This document shows positions 1-11,300 of a stretch of DNA of 64,000 bases, piece by piece. Location of the stretch: positions 152,464,917 to 152,528,916 of the forward strand of contig RSEF01000001.1 in assembly GCA_003993805.1 (NCBI GenBank), written 5' to 3'. This DNA is from Himantopus leucocephalus. Its lineage: Eukaryota; Chordata; Aves; Charadriiformes; Recurvirostridae. The translations under genes and the position numbers were made by a program. The stretch's first letter is position 1. Every line of letters begins with the position of its first letter. The notes under the pieces were generated by a model. That model was not told the DNA's origin and ran no database searches. It saw only the letters and a list, made by a program, of their open reading frames with translations.

Positions 1-528
1 CCTAAATCCTGACAGAAACAGTATAATCTCAATCAAGGATATGCCCAGACTTGACACACGTATACTTTTAAAGACTTAGTGGTTTGTTCAATTCCAGTTG
101 AGGTTATTGATAATACTCTAAATGAAGGACACCTTTGGAAAACAAAACAAAACTCACTATCACTCTCCTGTTTGTAAAATATTAATTTCATATGACGCTT
201 TCTATGACAGTCCATTCATCGGGCTAAGATCATTTTTCTGTTCCTACTGGCAGAAGGCCCAGTCCTTTGCCAGGACCTTTTTATACTAGGTGAACAAAAC
301 AGAAACACACAAAAAATCATCTTCCTTTTCCTGAGGAGCTGACAAGCTATGTGTAAGATGAAGGACAGTAGTTGGATGCTGACAGGTAGGGGGATGCCAG
401 AAAACAACAAATTACTGGCCAGCATCAGGATGGGTAGTTCAGCATGCCAGCTGCCTAACCTAGAGGTGTATGACACAGTAATCACATTTTAAAAATCCTT
501 AAAACGCGATACAATTTTTGTTGGTTAC
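1..528. other. Intron of gene 1 (to left edge)
   Basis: Follows the GTAACC donor of the 424-bp exon in the transcript direction. I looked for the next sulfatase exon (the FLHxHTPL block) and did not find it, so it lies beyond position 1. No repeat was recognised. Confidence 0.6.
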
Positions 529-952
529 CTTTGAATGAACGAAACAGCCTCCTTCAGCATATTAGAAGTAGTTTTTTCTAGATTCATGGGTTGTTCAGTG
601 ATATCATGGTTTCTCATCAGGATACAGTTCCAGTACTTGGTTAAACCATAGCTGGAGAACCAGGAGATGAAATACAGGAAACCGCAGATGACCAGACATA
701 CGATTATTTTCCATTTTACTGAGAATAAATTGGCAAGTTTTCCAATCAAAAGAGTAAGCACTGCAAGGATGACCACCTGTGTGTAAAGCCAATATGTATC
801 TTGCAAAGACTTGGCCAGTTCAGGGTCATCTGTGCCTTGACACTCATTCAAAAGGGTAAAAGGCATGCCGTAAAAATAATCAAAGCCATGATTTAAAGGA
901 TGGTGGCAGTGATCACGGCGGGATTTGCAGTTCACACCCATATGCCACTTCC
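529..952 (-). CDS. Gene 1 exon: GKWH active site and membrane hairpin
   Basis: Coding exon of 424 bp. The acceptor is a pyrimidine-rich TTTTCAG just right of 952 and the donor is AG|GTAACC at 529-527. It starts with two bases that complete a Gly codon and encodes GKWHMGVNC, then [21 protein letters not shown], two hydrophobic stretches separated by a short KW-containing turn, and WNCILMRNH...TEQPM, ending ...SFIQR. These blocks are diagnostic for the ARSD/ARSH/ARSL/STS branch. The Lys and His of GKWH are active-site residues in the family. The next exon is not in the window. Confidence 0.93.
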
Positions 953-3900
953 CTGAAAATAAAAAACAAAGATCTTAAATCCAACATTGTTACTCTTGGG
1001 CGTATCTGTCTGTATTTCTAATAGGTTGGCTGAACTCCTCTGTTAAGGTGCAGCCAAGGGAGGAGCTGGTGTGGAACGGTGACAGACTCAGGGAGCAATG
1101 ATGGCACTCTAGGCACTCTATCTGCCTAGAACAGCTGGTTTTCCTCACCTATCTGTTAAAATTCCACACAGGGCAATGGTCCAGCTCAGACGCCTCCCTG
1201 AATAAGAAAAGATAGGGTTGCAACAGTTGGTGCTTATTATTTTTCACATGATGAAGTAGCCATTCATGAATAGGTAGCCTGATGGGGAAACCCTTGTGCC
1301 AAAAGAAAGAGCTAAGTGCAAAAATATGAACTAATTTACACACAAGTTCTATCTGACCTTCACAGTCCAGGAACAAATTTCAGGAAGAAAGTGTACGTAT
1401 TGGCTCTCTGTGTGTCTATATTCATCCTAAAATAAGTAGCAAAAATAGGCCATTCCAATTATCCGGTACAATTGGACATAGCAGAATGTCATACACTGAT
1501 AATGAACCTTAATGAAGTCATATTACAGGGCAGTGTCGTTACCCTGACACTGAAGGACTATAACCATGGACTTTGGGGTTATTACCTAGACAAGTAACCT
1601 CTGAGAACTGCTAACCAGCTCTGCGCTTGTGTATATGAATGCAGTTTACAGTATAAGCTATACCAGAATGCGGTGAGCTAAGGAAAGTTCACCCCTTAGC
1701 ACAGGCTTGTGTGAACTCAGTACGTCGCTAAGACTCACTTCAATTTAGGAACTAAATGACACCTCAGTGTTCCAGAGCCGAGCAGAGGTGTGAAAATCAC
1801 AGTAGGTACAATTAAGCACATGACACCTTTGACTACATCAAAAAGAGTTTAAAAATGAGAGGTGCTTGAAAGACACAGCCTTTAATGGCTGTTCAGGCAA
1901 AATTAGCAAAGAGTTAATAGGATTTTCTTTTTTTGGACATGTATTCTGATCCAAAACCCACTGAAGTCAATGCGACTCTTTCAGCTTTTTTTTCAGTTTC
2001 TTTTTGCAGAAAATTAGGCGCTTTTAGATCCTTAACTGTGATAATAAGCAGGATGCATAAATAACAGAAAATCTACCCACCAGATATAATTAAGACCACT
2101 GTGGTGTCTGGGTACCAGCTGGCAGGAAACATTTTTCTGCTCTAATAGATCAGTGCATATCTCTGTTGGTTCTTCCTAAAGCAATCTGTACTGGGCAATC
2201 AAGATTCCTTCATTCGCATTTACTTCTGTTTGCAGTGTACTTATTCCATACATCCTCATTTTGGATTTATTGGGTATGATGTGCTGACACTGGGGGCTTG
2301 TGGATGGCATTCTAAAAAAACCTGCTGATTTTGAAAGTTATGCATACAAGAAACTCAAGTTTAACCGATCCTAGACATTTTGGCAAAGAAAAATATTTAC
2401 AGAAGCAGCCTCGTTTGAATAGCAAACAACGTCAATGCGGCAAATTGCTGTGTCTCATACCTACAAGTGCTGTAGAATAACCTTGCTGGTGCAGTATTCT
2501 GGCGAAAGTAGTTTCATTTGGTGGGAGCCCTCCAGAACACCCGTTCCAAAAGAGAATCCGCCGTTGAGCGCTTGATGCCATGCCTAGAGAGGAATAGCAG
2601 TCTTTGAAAATCTGAAATCTGGCTTGGTTTATTTTATTCCCAGATTGTTCTTTATAATGAACGGGACTCAGCTGCCTAAGCCTAGTGCCTTTTATAAGCC
2701 ATTTAGTATGCCCTGGGATATTCTGACAGACCCCCAGAATGTTTTCTCCTCCAAGTCCCACGTGATTATCTGCTTGTCCAATGCAGATGCCTCAGCTATG
2801 CGGGGGTGTCTACAAGTGGCACTGAGATGCCTACGTTTGGACATTAGGCAGGCTCTTACAACCAAAGTTCTATCAAAATATAATGCTAAAAAAAATAAAA
2901 GAGAAAAAAAAGAAAAGTTTTATATAGAACAAAAGGCTTAGAGAGTCAGGGGTACACACAGTTCGTGATTACATTTCTCCTTTAGCAAGTCAGAATCACA
3001 TCAGAGGAGCTACACTGATTATTACTGCCATATGCGGTGGCTGAATTTTTCTGTCATGAATTTACATGGCTAAAGTAAATCTTTTTTAAAACATAATTGT
3101 TGAGAACTATTCGACAGTCTGGCACGTTTCACTACGAAAATGTTTACCAGGATATTCAAAATGTTACACTTAATATAATCTTAATACCACTGAACGTACA
3201 GTGTTTACAAGATTTTATTCTTCATGTTCCTGCCTCTGAGTGCTTTGTGTTGTTTGGATTTTCACCCATTTCTGTGTTGTCATTTAGCTGCATTAAATGC
3301 GCATTACTTGGGGATTTTCCCATAGAAATCAATCACTACATCTAGTCATCTTTATTTTTGCCCATCTCACTGAGACCCCAAATCCTTAGATTAACTAGTC
3401 TTTAAAATGGCTTATTTAAGGGGATTTTTAATAGCAACAACGGCTAGACAAACCGCAGTGAACCATTAAAGAGGGGCCCAACCTGATCTGATGGGGTATC
3501 TGCCAGTCAGGAAAGCTGCTCTGCTCGGAGTACAGACAGCAGCTGCAGCAATGTGCTGAGTAAGTCTCACTCCTTCCTTTGCCAGGCCATCAATGTTAGG
3601 GGTCCTAAAGAGAAAAATCCCATCTCTGATAAAAATGCATTACACAGAAGTTCACGGTATCCTGCTCCTCCTAGTTTTGTGGACGACATCACCATCAAAT
3701 TTACAAAACTCTCTTTTAGCTACAACTCAACTAGAAAAGCTCTGTGTTATATAATTTTTGAGACACCTTGACTCCTTAGAAATTGGTTTTCCATGGATAA
3801 ATATGTTTTTACTAATAACTTAAAAAAAGAAAAGGTATTTCAGGTCTATCCCATATCAAAAGCTCATGCAGCATAGTGAAAAAGATTGCATTAATAGATA

Positions 3901-5505
3901 AAGGACAACACAATTTCCATGACTATAATAGGTTAAATGCAGGATATATATACAATCATTCTATCAATCAATCTATATGTAGACTGATAACTGTAGTAGG
4001 GATAAATATATCACATAGACTGAGCTGTCATTTCATAACAAGCCTTCTAAAATTGTTAGTTAATGTTAAATTCTAATCTCAGCCCTTGATTTTTCAACCC
4101 TGGAGCCGTGGAAACTTAGAAATTATACACATGCCTGGCAAATACAGCGCACAGACACATTTGCAAAGTTCTGTGTATGCTGAAAATTAGAAGTCCAAGA
4201 AAGTTGCTTAAGCATGCCTGTGTAATTATTACTCCAGTTGGAATTACTGCAAAATGGTTATTTTGTACATGGTTTGAAAAGAAGCGTATCTCGATAAACT
4301 AATCCATAATAGTGGATTTTCTAATACTAAGTGTCATCAGTGTTTTTTTCCACTGAAATTCACCAGGAAGGGATAGTTTATTTTGTGGAATACATTCTTA
4401 CCTTATTGTATCATTGCCATAGCAACCCACATCTCCAATACCAAGATCATCAGCCAGTATCAGTAAAAAATTGGGTTTTGAAGGATTTGATACACAGGTT
4501 CTTGGAAACACAAATAAAATTAACCAAATGTTTAGGCATCTCCTGAAATAAAAAGTAAAGAGTTAATACTACAAAAACATTTGCAAGCTTTTCAATAGAC
4601 TTTAAACTACTATTCTTAAAGTTTTATCAGGACTCACTACAAAAGCAAGCAGCTACCAAATGCTGCCAGCAGATGGAGCTCCTGAATATTTACAAAAGTT
4701 TTTGAGTTTGCTAAAACCAGAAATTTATTTTTTTTATTATTCACACAGTAATCTTATATGTGCACGTCTATATTGAGGTTTGCACTGATCTCAGCAGATG
4801 CTCCCAGTAGAACGAGCACTTGGATGCTTGCAATTCTCCTGAGGCACCCCTCGTACAGCAGGGGAGGACACTCCTGTTGAGGCTCCTGGAATGAGTGGGA
4901 CAGGAGCATGGAGCAGGTTGGTGCGGAGGCATGCTGGTTATGATGGCAATGCCTTGACTGTTGCACCCACTGCACCCAGTGCTACACACAGCATCTGGAA
5001 AGTGCTCCTTCAGCCATGGGAGCATCTGCAAAATCAAGGTTGCCACAACCGGCTTAACCTCGGACACCTTCCTAGAAGACCCTAAGAATATCTCAGCACG
5101 TGTCTTGGTTGCTCAAGGTATTTGCAAGACACAGCTTATAGATGTTTACCTGAAGTAAAAAGCACATGCTAGAACACATCTACTGGCTGCTAGTTTAATT
5201 AATACATACTTCAATGTGACAAATGCATATTAAATGTACTATAATATGTATCACATATACTCCTAAACTTCCATGACTTATAAAAGTAGGGTAAAAGGCC
5301 TTGAAAGACCAATAGTTCTAAACTTGTATTAGCTGANAAAAAAAAAAAAAAAAAAAAAAAGGAGAGATCTGTTTAAATTTTCTTAAGCACAGCATGTAAA
5401 AACCAGGAAGACCCTCAGTGAATGTCATTTCTTACCGTTGCTTTCCCTGGTAAACTTCATGGCTTCCCCTTGTGTGAAACAGGTACATAGTTGGTTACAC
5501 AAGTT
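529..5505 (-). CDS. Arylsulfatase gene 1 (ARSD/ARSH/ARSL/STS family), 3' end outside window
   Basis: Five coding exons, joined in phase, give about 288 residues from a proposed Met to the end of the membrane-hairpin exon (529-952, 2461-2583, 3483-3604, 4402-4542, 5436-5488 plus 5' UTR to 5505). Seen in the sequence: a hydrophobic N-terminal segment (about residues 20-36), the metal-binding Asp49-Asp50 of LADDLGIGD, the sulfatase motif CTPSR with Cys89, Lys148 and His150 of GKWH, and two hydrophobic helices at about 204-224 and 228-248. In this family the motif cysteine is converted to formylglycine in the ER and the enzyme hydrolyses sulfate esters; the helix pair is the membrane hairpin of the STS group. 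Frames are intact. The second half of the enzyme lies beyond the left edge. The hairpin exon reads most like ARSH by recall, but I do not assign an orthologue. A small oddity is Gly71 where PNIDRLA usually has Arg. Confidence 0.88.
953..2460. other. Intron of gene 1
   Basis: Unique-looking intronic sequence without recognised repeat or coding signal. Confidence 0.7.
2461..2583 (-). CDS. Gene 1 exon: [11 protein letters not shown] block
   Basis: Coding exon of 123 bp between acceptor TCTCTAG and donor G|GTATGAG. It begins with the last two bases of a Gly codon and encodes [15 protein letters not shown], then the family block [15 protein letters not shown] and [13 protein letters not shown] is a possible N-glycosylation site. 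The same exon in gene 2 (12069-12191) has the same length and phase. Confidence 0.92.
   Translation of the reverse strand, partial: AWHQALNGGFSFGTGVLEGSHQMKLLSPEYCTSKVILQHL
2584..3482. other. Intron of gene 1
   Basis: AT-rich intron with an A-rich stretch at 2885-2920. The plus-strand open frames here show no family resemblance. Confidence 0.7.
3483..3604 (-). CDS. Gene 1 exon: CTPSR sulfatase signature
   Basis: Coding exon of 122 bp between acceptor CTTTAG and donor TCAG|GTTGGG. It encodes [20 protein letters not shown], then [21 protein letters not shown]. The Cys of C-T-P-S-R is the residue turned into formylglycine by the sulfatase-modifying factor; the following Arg is part of the same signature. 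The motif is complete, so the copy looks catalytically competent here. Confidence 0.95.
3605..4401. other. Intron of gene 1
   Basis: AT-rich intron; nothing recognised. Confidence 0.7.
4402..4542 (-). CDS. Gene 1 exon: signal segment and ADDLGIGD metal site
   Basis: Coding exon of 141 bp between acceptor TTTATTTCAG and donor ATAAG|GTAAGA. It enters with one base completing a codon, so the preceding exon must end with two spare bases. It encodes the hydrophobic segment [11 protein letters not shown] and then [24 protein letters not shown]. The Asp pair binds the divalent metal in sulfatases, and N-D-T is a candidate glycosylation site at the place where STS has one. No in-frame Met precedes the Asp pair, so the start lies upstream. 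Confidence 0.92.
4543..5435. other. Probable first coding intron of gene 1
   Basis: Contains a patch richer in GC at about 4790-5080 that is open in two overlapping minus-strand frames (99 and 73 codons), with no family I recognise. A single N at 5336 is followed by a 24-base A run, probably a sequencing or contig-join problem. Confidence 0.5.
5436..5505 (-). CDS. Gene 1 candidate first coding exon
   Basis: Proposed exon of 70 bp with a long T-rich tract and CCACCAG acceptor right of 5505 and a strong donor CAACG|GTAAGA at 5436. An ATG at 5488 opens 17 codons plus two bases ([17 protein letters not shown]), which is exactly the phase needed by the next exon at 4542. A stop codon TAA sits two codons upstream in the same frame, so this is the first Met. 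The better Kozak-context ATG at about 5459 is in the wrong phase and would hit a stop in the next exon. Gene 2 has a similar small exon in the same place. No homology supports the peptide itself, so this rests on splice sites and phase. Confidence 0.5.
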
Positions 5506-8068
5506 CTGGTGGTTGGAAAAAAAAAAATTAAAGAAAAAAAAAATCAGAGCGCAGCAGCTCTGGTGATCCTGTCTGTGAGGTTAGTCATTAACTGCCCTGC
5601 ATTACCACAATCATATTGCCCGCTGCCTGCGGCTGGCTACAACAGAGGTGGACTGGACTACTAGGGCTGGGTGACGCAGGCCCTACGTTCCTGAGCATGT
5701 GCCAGCAGAGCTCCGTGGAACTGCCACGGCAAAGCAGAAAGAGCCCAACTGAGGACAGGTAAGGTGAGACAGCACAGTGCGCAGCTTTGCAAGACCTGGC
5801 CTGTTCTCACCTGCCAATAACTTCAGGGGGACTTGTGAGCGTTTGGCACAAAGGCTAAATGCCCACGGCTTTAAATGAGTGTCAAAGGTGCCAACGACTC
5901 AGTACACGCACAGAACTGTTGGCGTTCACTGAAAGGAAGTTTTTCACCATTTTACAAACGAGGTAATGATATGTAAAACTAGCATCTCACTGCTACTTAA
6001 TCTCAAATTATCTTTAAGGTACAGGAAAACAATCTAAACCTTACTGTAAGCTTAAAAACTACCAAAAAATGCCTCCAAGAAAAGTCATCCTGGAAAGTAA
6101 TATTTGCTGTGTAATTCTTAGGGAAGCAACTGTAACATTCTTAGCTTTGGATGCCATCTAGTACATTCAAGGAGGTGTTTCTATCTGAATGTTACTAAAC
6201 ACTGTCCAGAAACATAAATATCATTACAATTATTTCCTTAAAGGAAAGTACCAAAGCTCAGTACCATTTATAAATTTTAACAAGCCAGTTTTTCTACCTG
6301 CCAACTCTAGGAACTCAACCTGGACTTTAAAAACCTTGAAATAACCCTTCAGTTTCTAAATATTTATTTTTGCCTGGGAAGGCAAATTTTATAAGTGGAA
6401 GCAGCTTCCTATGCTTGCTGAAATAAAGAGCACAACTGGTCACTTTGGACAAAGAACGACTTGGGAAATGCCTTTTCCTTGTGAATGGCCACAGACTATG
6501 GGATCTGCAGAAAATGTTGCACTGGAATCATGCAAACAGTCATGCAGAAGTACATGATAAACCAGCTCCACAGGGACTGGCATATGTTCATCTTCATGCT
6601 GTACGCTGAAGTAAATTAGAGATGACATTCATTCCTTTAGTGTGAAAAGTGATAAAAATCTGAAATATCCCATCCATGCGAAATCCCTGCTTTTCCATAC
6701 TTCTTTCCCTTTCAAACCAGCACAAGAACAAAGATGTTGTCAGCTATATTAAGGAACAAATTTAAGCTAATATGAATACTTACTTTCTATGACAACTAAA
6801 AGCATGTTTGGAAACATAAAGTCACTTCTATACACAGAAAACTGAAAAGTTCTATCTTGTCTAATGAAAGATTTGTGGTGGTCTTTTTCTTTTTTCTTCC
6901 CCCCCTTCTTCCCCACCCCCTCTCCCACCCTCCAAAATAGAGCATGTTTTAATGGGAAAAACCAGCATTTTCCGAGAACCTTTTTCTGCCTTTTTGCCAC
7001 ATAAGAGTGTTACAGTTACCTTGAATGTCTGACGAATACTAAACTGGCCAGAGTTTAGTATTCCTCAGAACAGAGTATAATCCTGCCCTATGCATTTCAA
7101 AGAATGAGCCAGAGATTTAAAAAAAAAAGAAAAAAAAAGTAGATGCTGTTATTCTGACCAGGAAGATAGTATAAAGAGTCAGAACCCAGGGTCAATTGAT
7201 TTTTCCAAGTAACACCTAGGTGCTTGTTTGGCTATAGCTGAGACAATACATGAAATTAAAAAAAAAAAATTAAGAAAAAAGCTTGATCTCTATTAGTTAT
7301 GGAATTTTTCATAGTGTTGATGACGCTTCCCCTATCTTTTGGCAAGATCCTGAGAGCTCATCCTCTCTGCCTCCTGGCTGAGTCGGAGATTAATAGGGAA
7401 GCAGCAAGATCCCTCTGACCCAACGCATTGGCTCTTTGAAGCAGGGCCTTGCTGTGAATGCAGATGCCAGAAGCCCAATATAATTCTTTGGAAAGCAGCC
7501 TGGATTAATGTGAAGCAAAGGGCGCACTACCAAGAGCTCAAATCNGGTGTCTCAGAAGCAGAGCCTGGCAACAGTTCCTCCAAAGCCCCGATGAACTATG
7601 GTCCCATAGGACAGTGCTGAGGTGACGACCAGGCAAGCGCATGAAGGCATTAACCTGGGAGAAGGAAGAACTAGCAATGGCTCTGGTCCTTCTCTTTAAT
7701 GGGAACATCTTTACAATGCTTTAGCAATGGAGGCAGAGCTCTACCTTTCCAGCAGCTTGTAGGCAATGTCGCGTTTAAAGGGCTCAGGGTACACGATTAA
7801 GCCAAAACTCCTGCAGTGAAAATGTTCTCAGCCTATGCTGAGTAGCCGAGGATCATCACAGCCCTTGTGAGCGGTAGTGGTGCAAAGGAACCAGACGGAT
7901 CTGGACATCTAAGAAATCCCTTGATTTCCCACAGGCGTTGACAAGCTTTCCAAGCTAGTACAACAGCTCTGCTGCCTTCCACTTTCTCCCCCCAGGTTCA
8001 TGCAGCACAGCCAGCTGGTCACAGCAGGCATACTGGTACTTAGGCAGGGACTTTGTACAGCCCCCCCC
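5506..8068. other. Interval between gene 1 start and gene 2's last visible exon
   Basis: This should hold both the 5' end of gene 1 and the 3' exons of gene 2. I searched the minus strand for the remaining sulfatase blocks (YFTSDxGGHLE, WNGIYKGGK, WEGGIRVPG, HYC, HHDPPLLFD) and found none. The part at 5541-5930 carries roughly a dozen CpGs, modestly above its surroundings, and could include the gene 1 promoter. A single N lies at 7545, without obvious flanking duplication. Confidence 0.4.
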
Positions 8069-8168
8069 NNNNNNNNNNNNNNNNNNNNNNNNNNNNNNNN
8101 NNNNNNNNNNNNNNNNNNNNNNNNNNNNNNNNNNNNNNNNNNNNNNNNNNNNNNNNNNNNNNNNNNNN
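8069..8168. other. Assembly gap of 100 N
   Basis: Exactly 100 N, the usual placeholder for a gap of unknown size, preceded by a run of eight C. It lies inside gene 2, between its FLHSHTP exon and wherever its last exons are, so it may conceal coding sequence. Confidence 0.97.
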
Positions 8169-8243
8169 AACTGCCTTTTTATTATATATTCAGACCATGG
8201 TATTAGGTACTTGGAGACGTTGTTATTTGCTGTGGTGACTTAC

Positions 8244-8380
8244 CCACCATCCAGTCCATCTCCTCTACATTGTCTCCATATAAACCATGGCTGCTCTTTC
8301 CAAGAAACTTCTCTGTGGTGAGGAGAGGGGTGTGGGAGTGTAAAAATGAAAGAAAGAGGAGGAACGGCTTGTGCTTATTT
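8244..8380 (-). CDS. Gene 2 exon: FLHSHTP active-site histidine
   Basis: Coding exon of 137 bp between acceptor GTTTTTTAG and donor GTGG|GTAAGT. It completes the Arg codon left open by the 424-bp exon and encodes [20 protein letters not shown], then [22 protein letters not shown]. This is a very strong match to the ARSL/ARSD/ARSH pattern. The second His of H-S-H is the catalytic/substrate-binding histidine of the family. It is too short a frame to start with Met and is easily missed. The 100-N gap starts only 75 bp further on in the transcript direction. Confidence 0.93.
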
Positions 8381-11300
8381 CTAAAAAACAGAAATCAACA
8401 CTTTGTTATTAGGGTGGAAGATTCTTAATGCATACATGAGGTCAGTCATAATGGAAAATGGTATTATGATTTGCATATATTCATATTTCAACCATCACTT
8501 CAGAAACATCTTACTTTGTAAGGTATTGAAACACAGTGATTAGGATCTGTCTTATAAAATAATATTTGGCTTGTATCAAATTCTTCTTTTTTTCCCTGAA
8601 TCAGAGAGAGAAAAGTTCCAGATTGAAGCTCTACTTTCTGCTATTGCAAACCACCACCACTGTGCTACTGAAACAAAGGCAGCAGGTTCCTCTCCTGCCA
8701 GCTGTTGCCCACGTGTCAGTCCATACAATAAGGCTACCCCACAGCTCTACTTTTCATTCCCCGGCCCACACACGCATCTCTGCCATCAGCTGCTACCCCT
8801 TAAGGCTGCAATGTTGGTCTCATTGATAGAAATCCGTATTTCCTCAAAATAGCCTAGAAATGTTCAGTCCAACCCATGGAAATTTGGAAATGTTATCAGC
8901 TCTAGTGAAGCTAGGAATAACAGACATCCTTAAGCAGCAGCTGATTTTTTGGTTTAATAATATGATATCACTATTAATATTATTAATAATAGGCATAATA
9001 GTACTTATAATCCTATATAGTATTGTAAAAACTTCACGTGGGAAAGTGCCATTTAAAAGTTGCAAGACGTGCAAGAACCAGAAAAATTGTGATCAAAGAA
9101 AACACACTTTACCTTTCAATAAATGAAATGGACTCTCTCAAGATAAGGGATGTAGTCCTGTCTGTCACCATTGGCTGCTCAGTAACTTCGTGGTTTCTCA
9201 TCATAATGCAGTTCCAGTATCGTACAAACCCGTAACTTGAGAACCAGGATATGAAGAACAGGAGACTAAACCCAGCAAGGCAGGTCAGCGTTTTCCAGCG
9301 GACTGAAATCAAGCCGGTCAGTCTTCCCAGGGCAGCGGTGAGCGTAATGAGGCAGATCGTCTGAGTGGAAAGCCAGAGTTTCCTTCTAAAGGCTCTGTCC
9401 ATCTCTGGTGTTTCTGTTGGTTGGCAGTCACTTATTAGCGTAAAAGGCATCCCATAAAAATAGTCAAACCCGTGGTTTAAAGGGTGGTGGCAATGGTCGT
9501 TGCGGGATTCACAGTTAACCCCTTGATGCCACTTCCCTGAAAATACAGATTATTAAAATGTAAAGAGATAATATTTTTAAATGGGCTTTTCATCATACAA
9601 AACATTTCTCAAAAAGTGGTTGGTTCTTTTCCTTCTTGTAGTAACTTCTTCATCCTACACATATATACCAAGTACGTACTGACATAATAGGATATATCTT
9701 ACGACTGATGAAAGTAAATCTCTACAAATTTCCATCAGAGTTATTGGTCATCTGTATGCATATTCATGCCCTGTTGCTTTGATCAAATGTAAAAACCTGG
9801 ATGATAAAGGGAAATAGAAATTCAGAAAAATTCAAATTTTCAGAACCGAGCAAAAATGTATGGGCTTCCTGCAGACCTGTCAAGTATGAAATAGGAGGAA
9901 GAAGTCCTTTTGTAAGCACAGGGCAAAATAACAAATGATTCCCTTTGTTGCATATACTAGCAGCCAACCCTGAGCAGGTTCCAATAGAATTGCTGTGCAT
10001 TAGAATAGGAGCAGAAAAAACATTTTCAGAGGAAAAAAATTGCTGCTTTTTGGATATATATATAAAGAAAGAGTGAAAGTTCTATTCTAGGTGAATGAAT
10101 TGCTTTCAGCTAAAAGCACTGCTCAGTTTACCTCGACATATTTAGAGGCAGTTATAGAATGAAACACATTTGTAGTCAATACGTAGATGCATTGGTCATA
10201 AATGCAGGTGCAGCTAAAGTATCCTTGGACTTCAGATGCACTCCAACACCTAAATCTCCAGTTGAGGTCAATAAAGGCTTCTGACATGCTACAAAAGACT
10301 CAAATCTCCAGAAGATAAACTAATTGTATAATTAACATAAATTAATCTTTGAGGGCACGTTATACAACACTGGCTATCTGACTACAAAGAAACTGCAAAG
10401 TGGTTCCCAACAAAAAGTGTCATTATCACATCAAGAGGCAGGTTATTAATAGGATTTAACTTTGCAATTAAACTAGTTGTGCTCAGAGCAAAACAATCAC
10501 AAACCATTCAGGTGAGACTATTTAGTGCTTCTTCAGCCGTGGTAATGTGGGTAGATGTTCTGTAAGATTTCTTGTTTCATGACTTGAATGTAAAGTGGTT
10601 GCATTTTTTGCGTGTCACTTATCACCAGGGCTTTCTATCATCTCCTATGGTGCAATTAATCTGAATCTGTCAATCCGGGTAAACCAAGTGATGCTCTTGG
10701 TGCGTACAGTGTGATTTTAGCTGAGATGCCCAGAGGGAAAATGCCAGCCCATTTTGCTAGATAGCTTCTAGGAGGTATGCAGCACAACTTCGCTGCGGGG
10801 CTGTTCCTTTGGCAAAGTGGAGACAAATCTAATTGTTTTGTTAGTGATTACACTCTGAAATCAAGCTGAAGCACGTGGCTAATAGACGTGGGCTTTTTTA
10901 TGAGCTGATTAAAATAACTAAAATAATATTGCTACAAAACTGATAGGAGAAGAAGATTCAGTAATATAGAACTTAAAATGCTTGGAGGGCTTCCTTTAGT
11001 ATTGTCCTGGATGGGTTAGATTTATTCTGCTGAATGAATACAAATCCATTCCTGCAGACACATTTAGTAGTGAATTCAGTTTATTTGTGCAGCCAGTATT
11101 TTTATGTGTCAGACATAGATTTTGGATATTGACATTTAGATGCTTAGATGAGGTAGGGCAAATAGCTGAAAATTCAGCTCAGGAACGTTTGTGTTTTACC
11201 AGTCTGTGGAACTATGTGACATATCTAAGATAAATAATTATTTGAAATTGGATCATGACCAAAAGTTACAACTGTATTAAAACAAAAAAAAAGTCCTATG

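Noticed and set aside
5436..5461. ATG with strong Kozak context as start of gene 1
   Set aside because: Its phase leads to a stop codon a few codons into the next exon; the upstream ATG at 5488 is in phase.
7745..7815. Exon-like minus-strand stretch reading IVYPEPFKRDIAYKLLE between a CTGCAG acceptor and a GTAGAG donor
   Set aside because: It does not match the expected next sulfatase block after MDWMVG and no other family fits.
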